Below, one piece after another: positions 10,701-19,726 of a DNA stretch of 64,000 nucleotides; position 1 is the stretch's first letter; each line of letters starts with the position of its first letter. A model generated the notes under the pieces. It searched no databases. It was not told the DNA's origin and worked only from the letters and a program-made list of their open reading frames with translations. The stretch is from Conchocele bisecta. Taxonomy: Eukaryota; Mollusca; Bivalvia; Lucinida; Thyasiridae. The position numbers and the translations under genes are program-made. The stretch lies in NCBI GenBank assembly GCA_029237695.1, contig CM055266.1, positions 124,238,569-124,302,568 on the forward strand, read 5' to 3'.

Positions 10701-12600
10701 ATGCATGGGACTTGTGTCATGATAATGGCAGATCTGTTTTCATTGATGGTAATGGCATGGGATCTGGGTGTCATGTGAATGCAATGGATCGATATGTATT
10801 TCATGGATTTCTGTGTCAGGGATGTAAATTTCAATAGATCATTTCATTGATGGAATGGCATGATCTTTCATTGATGGAATGCAGGGACTTGTGGTGGCAT
10901 GGGATGAATGGCATATTTCTGGTCAATATATGCAATGGAAATCCATTGATGAATGGTATGACTGGTTGGGTTCATGGGATGAATCATGATTTTCTGTCAT
11001 GGGATGGGATGCATGGATCAGTTTATTGAATGGTCATGGGATCTTCAGATTAATGGCATGACTGAATCATATTTAATGGCATGACTGTTTCATTGATGGA
11101 ATGGCATGGTATCTTTTTCAATGGATATTTCATGGAATCGGGTGTTTAATGCAATGCTCAAATCTTTTCATTTTATTGTAATGCATGGATCGTTCTTGAT
11201 GGAATGGCATGATTTCTTGTGGTTTCATATGTTTTAATGCATGGAATGGCTCTTTCATGCTGGTCATCGTGGTCATGGGGAAATGGATGCATGGATCTTT
11301 CATTGATGAATGGCATGGGATTCTAATGGCATGTCATGATGGAATGCATGGATCTATGTTTTCATGGTTTTCATAATGGGTTTCTCATGATGACAATGGC
11401 ATGATCTGTTTTCATTGATGATGGCAATGGATCTGTATGGGCAGTTTCAATGATTTGGGAGCAATGGAATCTGTTTAATGGCATGTTTCATCTGTGTTTC
11501 ATTGATGGAATGGCATGGGATCTGTGTTTCATTGATGGAATGGCATGGGATCTGTTTAATGGCATGTTTCATTGATGGAATGGCATGGGATCTGTTTAAT
11601 GGCATGTTTCATTGATGGAATGACATGGGATCTGTTTAAATGGAATGTTTCATTGATTTCTTTGGTAATGGCATGGGATCTGTGTTTCATTGATTGGCAT
11701 GGGATCTGTGTTTCATTGATGGCATTGGATCTGTGTTTCATTGATGGAATGGCATGGGATTTGTGTTTCATTGATGGAATGGCATGGGTATCTGTGTTTC
11801 ATTGATGGAATGGCATGGGATCTGTGTTTCATTGATGGAATGGCTGGGAATCTGTTTAATGGCATGTTTTCAATCTGTGGTTTCATTGATGGAATTTTGG
11901 CATTGGGATCTGGTTTAATGGCATGGGTTTCCATCTGTGTTTCATTGATTGGAATTGGCAATGGGAACTGTTTAATGGGGCATTTGTTTTTTCATTGATG
12001 GAATTGGCATGGGATCTGTGTTTCATTGGATGGAATGGCAAATGGGATTTGTGTTTCATTTGATAATGACATTGGATCTTGTGTTTTCATTGATATAATG
12101 GCATGGGATCTGTGTTTCATTGATGGCATGGGATTTGCGTTTCATTGATGGAATGGCATGGGATTTGCGTTTCATTGATGGAATGGCATGGGATCTGCGT
12201 TTCATTGATGGAATGGCATGGGATCTGCGTTTCATTGATGGAATGGCATGGGATTTGCGTTTCATTGATGGAATGGCATGGGATCTGTGTTTCATTAATG
12301 GAATGGCATGTGACCTGTGTTTCATTGATGGAATGGCATGGGATCTGCGTTTCATTGATGGAATGGCATGGGATTTGCGTTTCATTGATGGAATGGCATG
12401 GGATCTGTGTTTCATTAATGGAATGGCATGTGACCTGTGTTTCATTGATGTAATGGCATGGGATCTGTGTGTCATTGATGGAATGGGATCTGTGTTTCAT
12501 TGATGGAATGGCGTGGGATCTGTGTTTCATTGATGGAATGGCATGGGATTTGTATTTCATTGATGGAATGGCATTGGGATTTGTATTTCATTGATGGAAT
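7735..12600. repeat. 30-bp minisatellite, ~4.9 kb, derived from a family C MITE
   Basis: The unit is TTTCATTGATGGAATGGC joined to ATGGGATCTGTG. It lies in the intron between exons 7116-7276 and 13558-13659. At 11460-12600 copies are near identical. At 12280-12460 two variant units recur 120 bp apart, forming a four-unit higher-order repeat. From about 7880 to 11450 copies are broken by frequent short indels. Thirty is divisible by three, so several frames on both strands stay open and give decapeptide repeats such as MAWDLRFIDG. These are not genes. Both flanks are family C sequence, from which the unit can be assembled. Confidence 0.9.
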
Positions 12601-12775
12601 GGCAAACAGTATGGATCCTGATCCTGAATCTGCACTGGTAGCAAAACCCATAAGCCCCATTTCTCCAGTCGCAGCCACAAATGTGGCTGTGACTGGAGAA
12701 ATGGGGCTTATGGGATTTGTGACCAGTGTAGCCCCTGATCAAACAGTACTCTTGTAGCCTGATAGCGATATATGC
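12601..12775. mobile_element. Family C MITE, right part plus adjacent inverted end
   Basis: Directly after the last minisatellite unit come GATCCTGATCCTGAATCTGC, CAAAACCCATAAGCCCC and TTTCTCCAGTCGCAGCCACA. An inverted C end (TGTGGCTGTGACTGGAGAAA at 12682) then continues outward through TTTGTGACCAGTGTAGCCCC to 12775. The unit of the minisatellite is built from these blocks. Confidence 0.65.
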
Positions 12776-12841
12776 TGCTTGTTAGAAGCATGATGATTTA
12801 ATATGATATTTATTAAACAAGTTTAATGAACATCATATTAA

Positions 12842-13189
12842 CCCTTGGACCGCTACTCACAACAATTGTCGTCTGCTGTTGCTTTTATATATTGCCTTAT
12901 ATCTCAATAAAAACATGGTTTGACAGCACTTCAGAATAATTTCAATGGAAATGATTCTAAAGTGCTGTCAAATTATGTTTTAAATTATTCTAAAGTGTCA
13001 AAGCATGTTTTTGATGATATGGGTTAAGAGGTTGAAATTTCATAAATGGTCAGCAATTTTCTCAATTTTCAACAACATCTACTGTATATTGCAGCAGATA
13101 AAATCAGTATCAGAAATATGTTGATGATAAAAATGGAAAATAGAAAATAAACAGCAGACGACAAAAAAATTAAGATAGCGGTCCAAGGG
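12842..13189. mobile_element. Family E TTAA-flanked MITE, long copy
   Basis: TTAA at 12838-12841 and 13190-13193. Ends CCCTTGGACCGC and GCGGTCCAAGGG are perfect complements. About 100 bp of extra AT-rich sequence (near 13018-13125, including CAACATCTACTGTATATTGC) makes this copy longer than the ~240-bp relatives. Confidence 0.75.
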
Positions 13190-13300
13190 TTAAATCAAAC
13201 ACAGATGTTTATTACATAAGCACAGCATCATATGTTGACGCTGGAGTAGATGTACTCACCTAGCATTAGCTTATTTACTAAACAAGTGTATTATGGGTTT

Positions 13301-13501
13301 TAATACACAGGTGGAAGACTCGGACATATGACCCCAAAAAAATGCCTATTAAAAAAATCCCATTACCCCACCCACTTGGTCTCGTACAGTACCATCTTCT
13401 ATATATAGAAGATGGTACTGTACGAGACCAAGTGGGTGGGGTAATGGGATTTTTTTAACAGGCTTTTTTTTGGTGTCATAGGTCTGAGTCTTCCACCTGT
13501 G
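13301..13501. mobile_element. Family S foldback element
   Basis: Near-perfect 200-bp palindrome: ACAGGTGGAAGACTC faces GAGTCTTCCACCTGT, and CCCACTTGGTCTCGTACAG faces its complement around TTCTATATATAGAA. A diverged relative is at 21478-21750. Confidence 0.65.
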
Positions 13502-13557
13502 TTTTAATACATCAATTTATTACACTGATTTTATGCAATACAGCGACAGTTAGTTAC

Positions 13558-13659
13558 CTGGTGGTTTCTGTGTGGTTGGGGGCTCATACAACATGCAATC
13601 TCCGGGTGGGAGGGGGGCCATGCACAGTCCCTCTGGATCCTCCTCGGACGACGATAAAT
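13558..13659 (-). CDS. Internal exon, Pro/Thr-rich linker of the GPI-anchored protein
   Basis: The acceptor reads ATTTTTGTAG and the donor CCACCAG|GTAACT. The exon is 102 bp, phase 1 at both ends, so it can be skipped without a frameshift. Joined to the upstream exon, the first codon is GAT (Asp). The residues run LSSSEEDPEGLCMAPL, PPGDCMLYE, then PPTTQKPP, which passes straight into VTPKQ of the last exon. It has two cysteines and an acidic start followed by a Pro/Thr/Lys stalk of the kind seen between an extracellular domain and a membrane anchor. A TTAA MITE starts only 21 bp above the acceptor. No homologue is recognised. The evidence is splice sites plus a frame that stays open across both joins. 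Confidence 0.7.
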
Positions 13660-13680
13660 CTACAAAAATTTACCCATTAA

Positions 13681-13922
13681 CCCTTAGACTGCTATCTTAA
13701 TTTTGTTGTTGTCTTCTGGTTATTATCTATTTTCCATTTTTATCATCAAAAACATGCTTTGACAGCACTTTAGAATAATTTACAACATGCTTTGACAGCA
13801 CTTCAGAATCATTTTCATTGGAAATGATTCTGAAGTGCTGTCAAACCATGTTTTTATTGAGAAATAAGGCAAGATATAAAAGCAACAGCAGACGACAATT
13901 GTTGTGAGTAGCAGTCTAAGGG
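13681..13922. mobile_element. Family E TTAA-flanked MITE next to a splice acceptor
   Basis: TTAA at 13677-13680 and 13923-13926. Ends are CCCTTAGACTGC and GCAGTCTAAGGG. On the minus strand it lies immediately upstream of the acceptor at 13660, so the branch-point region of that intron must fall at its edge or inside it. Confidence 0.8.
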
Positions 13923-13982
13923 TTAACTGGCGGGAACCATATATTGTCGCCTGCTGATTTCCGTATTCGCATTATTTCTTAA

Positions 13983-14404
13983 CCATTTCACCCCTACTTA
14001 ACTGGAATGGATTTTGATATGTTTTAACTGGAATGGATTTTGATATGTTAATTTTACAACCAATCCAATAGTCACAAAATGATTTTCCGACTAGTTCATT
14101 TATTAAAAGGGGGTGTTTTTGTTCTCAAAAATATGAAAAATCGTGACGAGCCGGCTCATCTGGATCTACACTATTTGCCATACCACTATACATTTTGTGA
14201 CTATGGGATTGGTTGTAAAATTAACATATCAAAATCCATTCCAGTTAAAGGTACATGCCCACGCAGTAGGTTATGATATAGTGATACAGATACTTTTGTA
14301 TATTCTGTAGGTATGACATTTTCTGGCAAAATATATTTAATTCCTATAAAAAAACATTTTGTGCTTACTGAGTGGGCATGTACCTTTAAGTAGGGGTGAA
14401 ATGG
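13983..14404. mobile_element. Family G TTAA-flanked MITE carrying nested family H
   Basis: TTAA at 13979-13982 and 14405-14408. Ends are CCATTTCACCCCTACTTAAC and its complement. GGAATGGATTTTGATATG is duplicated in the left arm (14001 and 14028). The middle carries GACGAGCCGGCTCATCTGG, also found in related elements at 38862, 45610 and 49455. Confidence 0.65.
14249..14385. mobile_element. Family H TTAA element, short copy
   Basis: TTAA at 14245-14248 and 14386-14389. Ends are AGGTACATGCCCACGCAG and CTGAGTGGGCATGTACCT. The left arm of the host element G provides its empty site (ACTTAACTGG, inverted), confirming duplication of TTAA only. Confidence 0.75.
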
Positions 14405-14464
14405 TTAAGAAATAATGCGAATAGGGAAATCAGCAGGCGACAATATTTGGTTCCCGCCAGTTAA

Positions 14465-14695
14465 CCCTTAGACTGCTACTCACAACAATTGTCGTCTGCT
14501 GTTGCTTTTATATCTTGCCTTATTTCTCAATAAAAACATGGTTTGAAATCATTTCCAATGGAAACGAATCTGAAGTGCTGTCAAAGCATGTTGTAAATTA
14601 TTCTAAAGTGCTGTAAAAGCATGTTTTTGATGATAAAAATGGAAAATAGAAAATAAACAGCAGATGACAAAATAATTAAGATAGCGGTGTAAGGG
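14465..14695. mobile_element. Family E TTAA-flanked MITE
   Basis: TTAA at 14461-14464 (shared with element O) and 14696-14699. The left central arm lacks the TGACAGCACTTTAG block present in 13681-13922, so the hairpin is one-sided. Confidence 0.7.
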
Positions 14696-14816
14696 TTAAA
14701 GAATTAAATGCGAGGGAGTGCAAGCGACCGCATCATTTAGGTCCTTAAAAGTACGATACTGGTCAGCAGTTGTCTTAGAAAATAGGGAATTATAAAGGCT
14801 ATTACAGTAAGCTCAC

Positions 14817-15005
14817 CTGTTGGGAATGTTAATTCAAGACGACAGACGAGCGAGAGGTCGTCCACGAATACATCCACTTCTCCTTGTAGGGGAGCGAACT
14901 CCACCTGGAAGTAGTTGTCTGCCCGTCGCTTCAAGAACAGGATTACCTTCTCCCCCTGGACCAAACTGACGGACGGACACCCAGGCAGCTCACCATTGCT
15001 GTTAC
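14817..15005 (-). CDS. Internal exon, cysteine-containing extracellular segment
   Basis: The acceptor TTTGTGTTTCAG precedes base 15005 and the donor CAACAG|GTGAGC follows 14817. The exon is 189 bp, phase 1-1. It encodes 62 full codons: GNSNGELPGCPSVSL, VQGEKVILFLKRRADNY, FQVEFAPLQGEVDVF, VDDLSLVCRLELTFPT. Alternating hydrophobic stretches (KVILFL, YFQVEF, VDVFV, LVCRLEL) suggest beta strands, and the two cysteines could pair. The pattern is reminiscent of NTR/NtA-like extracellular domains, but this is only an impression; I cannot name the family. The donor phase matches the exon at 13558-13659. Upstream exons are not identified; the candidate first exon at 34405-34435 also leaves phase 1 and would be compatible. 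Confidence 0.75.
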
Positions 15006-15146
15006 CTGAAACACAAATTTGATTTAAGGAATAAAACCATGGGCTGTTGCTGTTGTAGAGAAGTATTTCAAACATGCATTTATTGTGAAAATTTACGTCA
15101 ACTTTCGACTTCAATTACGGAAAATATCACAGTTTCTGCAAATACA

Positions 15147-15744
15147 TGGCTGTGACTCGAGAAATGGAGCTTATGGGATTTGCAGGCGCGGATCCAGGAT
15201 TTCGGGTTGGGGGGGGGGGGGTGTAACTATTTTGCAATACTTGACTATAATATCGAATTCGATAATATAGTCAAGTATTGCAAAATAGTCGTCCAAGCAG
15301 AATCTACATCGCGTTTCCTGCGTTCTGGTACATTTTGGAGCAAAAATATTGACACCGTCACAGTATGTTTAGACATGATTTTTGATTGAAAACGTTTAAA
15401 TTTTGAAACAATAAGACAACGAACGAAAAATGCATGGAATACATGGCATTTGGCATGAAACGTGCCTTGTAACTTGTAAAAAATCTTTACTCGGCGAATT
15501 TTAGGGGGGGGGGGCGCCGGGTCCCCCCCCCCCTGAATCTGCCCATGATTTGTGACCAGTGTAGCTCCTGATCAAATAGTACACTCCTGTAGCATGACAA
15601 GTATCTGTTTTTCTTGTTAGATACACGACACATGTTTTATGGATGGAATGGTGAACAGTGCAGATCCTGATCAGACTGTGCGGATGCAGACTGATCTGGA
15701 TCTACACTGGTCGCAAAACCCATACCCCCATTTCTAGCCAAAGC
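15147..15744. mobile_element. Family C MITE interrupted by a G-rich hAT-like element
   Basis: The left end GGCTGTGACTCGAGAAATGG runs to GGGATTTG (15182). It resumes at ATTTGTGACCAGTGTAGC (15548) and continues through GATGGAATGGTGAACAGTGC and TCTGATCTGGATC to TTTCTAGCC. Confidence 0.7.
15183..15547. mobile_element. G-rich hAT-like element with 5-bp TSD ATTTG
   Basis: Ends are CAGGCGCGGATCCAGG and CCTGAATCTGCCCATG, bordered by ATTTG on both sides (15178-15182 and 15548-15552). G and C runs lie just inside each end. An inner palindrome (about 15223-15290) pairs CTATTTTGCAATACTTGACT with its complement. The other C copies supply the intact target ATGGGATTTGTGACC. Confidence 0.8.
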
Positions 15745-15824
15745 CAGGTATGTTCATGAAAAATCACACACACTAGGTACAAAATCGCACGGCTTGCCTC
15801 GTATGGTACACATCATTATTTTGC

Positions 15825-16180
15825 TCAAAACAATCGAAGACAACTGCGATCCTAGTTTTCCCTATCTCAACCCGATACGAGAAACACGAATAGTCGTCTT
15901 CTAATATCAGGTCTGATACCAGTATCACCAGTATCGAAAAACAACTGCTATCCTAGTTTACCCTATGCCACCCGATACGAGAAACACGAATATTCGTCTT
16001 CTAATAGCAGGTGTGATACCAGTATCACCTGTATCGAAGACAACTTCAATCCTAGTTTACCCTATGTAACCCGATACGAGAAACACAAATATTCGTCTTT
16101 TGGTACCGAGTTGTGATACCAGTATCACCAGTATCGGACAACTCGTATGCTGGTTTACCATTAGTCACGAACAGTAACTC
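15825..16180. repeat. ~100-bp tandem repeat, about 3.5 units
   Basis: CCCGATACGAGAAACACGAA recurs at 15871, 15971 and 16070, with CCTAGTTTACCCTATG and GATACCAGTATCACC in each unit. A partial inverted form of the same motif lies at about 16255-16300, and a dispersed relative at 40627-40960. Confidence 0.75.
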
Positions 16181-16242
16181 TCGCCATCTACTCCAGTACC
16201 GTCCGTAGCCGACGGTATGGGAGTACTGTTCGCAACTAGTGT
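16146..16242. repeat. Family P palindrome
   Basis: AGTCACGAACAGTAACTC faces AGTACTGTTCGCAACTAG around CCGTCCGTAGCCGACGG. Better-preserved copies are at 30439-30545 and 51369-51476, and the same block is an internal part of the G-rich elements at 621 and 55533. Confidence 0.5.
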
Positions 16243-16495
16243 AACATATGCAACCTAATACCAGAAACACGAATATTCTGGTATCAGGTTGCATAGGGTT
16301 TTGTAAACCTTTCGGAAATGTACACCACACAACACAGGAACCGCACAATTGCCTTTCATAGTTCACCCAGTAGACTTCACTTTCCAGTTTAAATGATGAG
16401 TTAATACGCCAACTGACGCCTCATTACTGTAGAAACGTCGGTTCCTGTTCTGCAACAAGGCTTACTGTCACGTCAGTAGCACCACAGATACGAAT

Positions 16496-16715
16496 ACAGT
16501 GAAACTCTCTAAACCGGACACCCTGGGAGGTCCCCAGGGTGACCGGCTTAGAGAGGTTTCACTGTAAATCGGGCATTGGATCATTCTGAGCCATATGTGT
16601 GTGCTATGTGAGCACGAACAGACATTATCACCTGAGATAAATGATCAAGAAACTTATCAAAAATAGTATCACATATGTTTTATTGGTGTCCGGTTTAGAG
16701 AGGTACCGCTGTATC
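16496..16715. mobile_element. Family B pogo/Tigger-like MITE
   Basis: TA-flanked CAGTGAAACTCTCTAAACC head hairpin (16497-16562), body with TGATCAAGAAACTTATCAAA, opposite end GGTGTCCGGTTTAGAGAGGT. It has the same head-body-end order as 7460-7680. A second, partial head palindrome follows at 16790-16855. Confidence 0.6.
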
Positions 16716-16960
16716 ACAAACCGTACCCATGTGATAGCTACCAGCAGAACCCCTCTAAACTGTTCACCAGGTAGTAACAGTCAGTGGATCCTCTCTAAAC
16801 CGGACACCCCTGGGGGGGTCCCCAGGGTGTCCGGTTTAGAGAGGTTCCACTGTCATTTTCGGTATTGTGTCATTTGTCACAGTTTTATGTTCCTGGTATC
16901 GGTAGAGCCGTGAGGCATATACTGTATGTGCAGTGTCTTCTACATGTGGCTGAATCTTAA

Positions 16961-17417
16961 AGGTACATGCCCACTCAGTAGGCACAAAATATCCTTTATA
17001 GGAATTAAATAAGTGTATAATTATGTCACTATTCCACCAGTTCTAAAAATTATGAGTGCCCGCTATGCAAATATAATCATTTAGTAATATTTACTTTACT
17101 GATAGTGACTCGTGGTGGTATCGGGCTACTTTCATATGCAAATGATGCGTGATATTTTTTTAATTATTTGTAAAGTATGATCATTGCACATCAAAAAATA
17201 AATACAGACAATAAATAGTAATGTCCGTAACTTTTTTAAGTAAACACGGTTATCGCCCCTGATATAAGTGTGGAAATTTACGTCCGATATAAAACGTATA
17301 ATAATGCCATTCAATGCGTGGGGTAATGGTGAATAAATGTTTACTTTGCCAGAAAATGTCTCGGATGATGTCTCTGATGTAAAGAACATTGTGTGCCTAC
17401 TGAGTGGGCATGTACCT
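16961..17417. mobile_element. Family H TTAA element, full copy
   Basis: TTAA at 16957-16960; the right flank is TTTA, one change from TTAA. Ends are AGGTACATGCCCACTCAG and CTGAGTGGGCATGTACCT. Interior landmarks TTCCACCAGTTCTAAAAAT and AATGTCTCGGATGATGTC identify the ~430-bp form also seen at 35360-35788. Confidence 0.7.
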
Positions 17418-17419
17418 TT

Positions 17420-17697
17420 TATCCCGTCAACACAGTGCGTATGTGCCGTGAAACACGGTGCCGTGAAACATTTTTGATATCCAGTCAATACTATTTTTGC
17501 ATTTTACAGCCATTTGTAGGTGTTGACGGGATAAATAGAATAGTAGGTTAGTGCCGTGAATGGGAAAAAATATCTGGCGCGGCACAGAAACGGGATGTGC
17601 TCGGCAGAGCCTCGCCCATCCCGTTTCCTGAGCCTTGCCAGATATTTTTTCCCATTCACGGCACTAACCTACTATTCTCTATATTCGTGAAGAAGTA
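17420..17697. mobile_element. Foldback pair: ATCCCGTCAACAC repeat followed by family U palindrome
   Basis: ATCCCGTCAACAC (17420) faces GTGTTGACGGGAT (about 17520). This is followed by a 160-bp near-perfect palindrome (17533-17690) pairing AGAATAGTAGGTTAGTGCCG with its complement around GAAACGGGATGTGCTCGGC. Family U relatives are at 22620-22790 and 54498-54600. Confidence 0.55.
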
Positions 17698-17994
17698 TGT
17701 GCCTATTTAAACATGAAACATTTTACGCCGGCGCGGAGTGTCGCAGGAGTGGGGATGGTGAATGTTCAGAGCAAAGGACACCGCTACCGAAATATTTGGC
17801 GCTAATCTCTACAGTGTAATTACGCGCGTCTATTTGTATACGCCTCGCACATATCTCGCCAGATTAGCAAAAACAACAATTCATTACGTGAAGATATAAA
17901 TTGACACACGCGAAAAGGTACTACCATTATATAGTGTAGATAGTCTAGACCAAGAAGAATTCGACTGTATATATTGACCAGCTATTACAAACAT

Positions 17995-18167
17995 TCACAG
18001 TCGCATAATTAGACCATAGTCAGTCAGAGAAATGTTGAGCAATGTTTGGGCATCCGGGCAAATCGACATGTGCGCGCAGTTATCGAACTGTGTATATTTT
18101 CTGGCAGAATGGCAGTCATGTTTAATAATAGCACATTTATCATCCCGGGAACACATGCCGACTCCAC
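17995..18167 (-). CDS. Candidate cysteine-rich exon (weak)
   Basis: On the minus strand ATAATGTAG is a possible acceptor. From phase 1 the frame runs 57 codons: GVGMCSRDDKCAIIKHDC, HSARKYTQFDNCAHMSIC, then PDAQTLLNISLTDYGLIMRL and a TGA at 17995-17997. Five cysteines in 35 residues look like a small secreted module, and the phase would fit the chain of exons at 7-15 kb. Against it are a poor polypyrimidine tract, no convincing donor if internal, and no recognised family. It could be a chance frame. Confidence 0.2.
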
Positions 18168-18358
18168 CTACATTATGAGAATGTTCCAATCATGGAAAAA
18201 GCTAACCGGTCCATGGCAGTACCGTATAGGTAGATATACATGTAGAGCTATGGCCAAACCGGTTCCGCTACTCTCCCACCAAGAAAAGAAAACTGAAGAT
18301 TATGGACAATGTGACAATCTTTCGAAGGTATATAGGTTTCCCATTGTCAGCAGATTAA

Positions 18359-19293
18359 AGGTACATGCCCACGCAGTAGGCACAAAATGTTCTTTATAGG
18401 AATTAAATAAGTGTATAATTGTGTCACTATTCCACCAGTTCTAAAAATTACGAGTGCCCGCAATACAGATATAATCATTTACTGTCTGTTTCACGAAAGC
18501 TGCACAAATTTTACGGCTATATAAACAACTCAAAAACAAGATTTCTTTTGATAATATTAAATTAAAGGAAAAATTAAGAATGAGCCTTCTTTTTATTTCG
18601 TGAAATTTTGTCAAATATTGATTTTATTGCGAAAAAACAATTTCCCCATGTTAAATCCCCATAGATATCTTCACGGATAGGAGTGAAGATGTCTATGGGG
18701 ATTTAACATGGGGACATTTCTTTGAATTTTAGAAATACTGGACCGATTTTTCAAATTTAACTTTTGTTTTCTTAGTTAGATCATATCCAAGCTATCTAGT
18801 CAGGTTTCGGAGTCAATTTCCAAAATTTTTCGTTTTTTGACTCCTCCCACACTTCCTTACCACTTCCTTTTTCGCAATAAAATCAATATTTGACCAAATT
18901 TCACGAAATAAAAAGAAGGCTCATTCTTAAATTTTCCTTTAATTTAATATTATCAAAAGAAATCTTCTTTTTGAATTGTTTATATAGCCGTAAAATTTGG
19001 GCAGCTTTCGTGAAACAGACTATAGTAATATTTATTTTACTGATAGTGACTCGCTGTGGTATCAGGCGATTTTTATATACAAATGTGGCATATGTGATAA
19101 TTATGTATACTAATTAAATGCGTCACGTGAACACAAATATTTTCAACAGATTATAAAGTATGATATAAAATGTATAATAATGCCAATCAATACATGGGCT
19201 AATAGTGAATGAATGTTTATTTTGCCAGTAAATGTCTCAGATGATGTCTTTGATATAAAGAATATGTTGTGCCTACTGAGTGGGTATGTACCT
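18359..19293. mobile_element. Family H TTAA element interrupted by family I
   Basis: Left flank TTAA 18355-18358; right flank TTAT. Ends are AGGTACATGCCCACGCAG and CTGAGTGGGTATGTACCT. The host sequence is split at ATCATTTA/TAGTAATA by the element at 18482-19022; copy 16961-17417 gives the uninterrupted ATCATTTAGTAATA. Confidence 0.75.
18482..19022. mobile_element. Family I TA-target MITE, 541 bp
   Basis: Ends CTGTCTGTTTCACGAAAGCT and its near complement, between TA dinucleotides (18480-18481 and 19023-19024). About 220 bp of each arm is complementary, and a second hairpin (TCCCCATAGATATCTTCAC) lies inside. TA duplication points to Tc1/mariner-type mobilisation (inference). Confidence 0.7.
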
Positions 19294-19452
19294 TTATGAA
19301 AATAAAAGTAAACAACGAAATAGAGGCATGTAATGTTAAGGATTTGGAGCTATTGATATGTATTGGTTTGTGGAGCGCGTGGCACGAAGTTTAAATACAC
19401 AAATGATTATGTCCTGTCTCTAACAATGCATGTATGTATCATATATGTACAG

Positions 19453-19520
19453 TGAAACTTTTCTAAACCGGACACCCCGAGGGAGGACCCCGGGGTGTCC
19501 GATTTAGAAAGGTTCCATTG
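19453..19520. mobile_element. Family B head palindrome, diverged
   Basis: ACAGTGAAACTTTTCTAAACC faces GATTTAGAAAGGTTCCATTG around CCCCGAGGGAGGACCCCGGGG, flanked by TA. Confidence 0.6.
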
Positions 19521-19726
19521 TAAATCATTCATATAAGCACTCCAAAACACGATTTTCTTTGCAATCACGAACAGACAATATCACCAGAAAAATGACAGTG
19601 AACGCCATCCAAATAAAACACACTCCACGGATGGCCAGTTTACAGGGGTTGGGTTGTATTCAAACATAATACAACATAACCACGTAACACATGGTTCCCA
19701 TATTGTACTAATATAAGTCCTGTAGA

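Larger units (their letters stand above)
13927..14460. mobile_element. TTAA-flanked element O (outer shell of a nest)
   Basis: Ends CTGGCGGGAACC and GGTTCCCGCCAG sit between TTAA 13923-13926 and TTAA 14461-14464, both shared with the flanking family E copies. Its own centre is the palindrome CGCATTATTTCTTAAG with complement, split exactly at that TTAA by family G. Confidence 0.7.

Noticed and set aside
12056..12560. Long open frames of 100-147 codons on both strands with decapeptide repeats
   Set aside because: They follow from a 30-bp (3 x 10) minisatellite lacking stops in several frames. There is no start context, splice signal or non-repetitive part.
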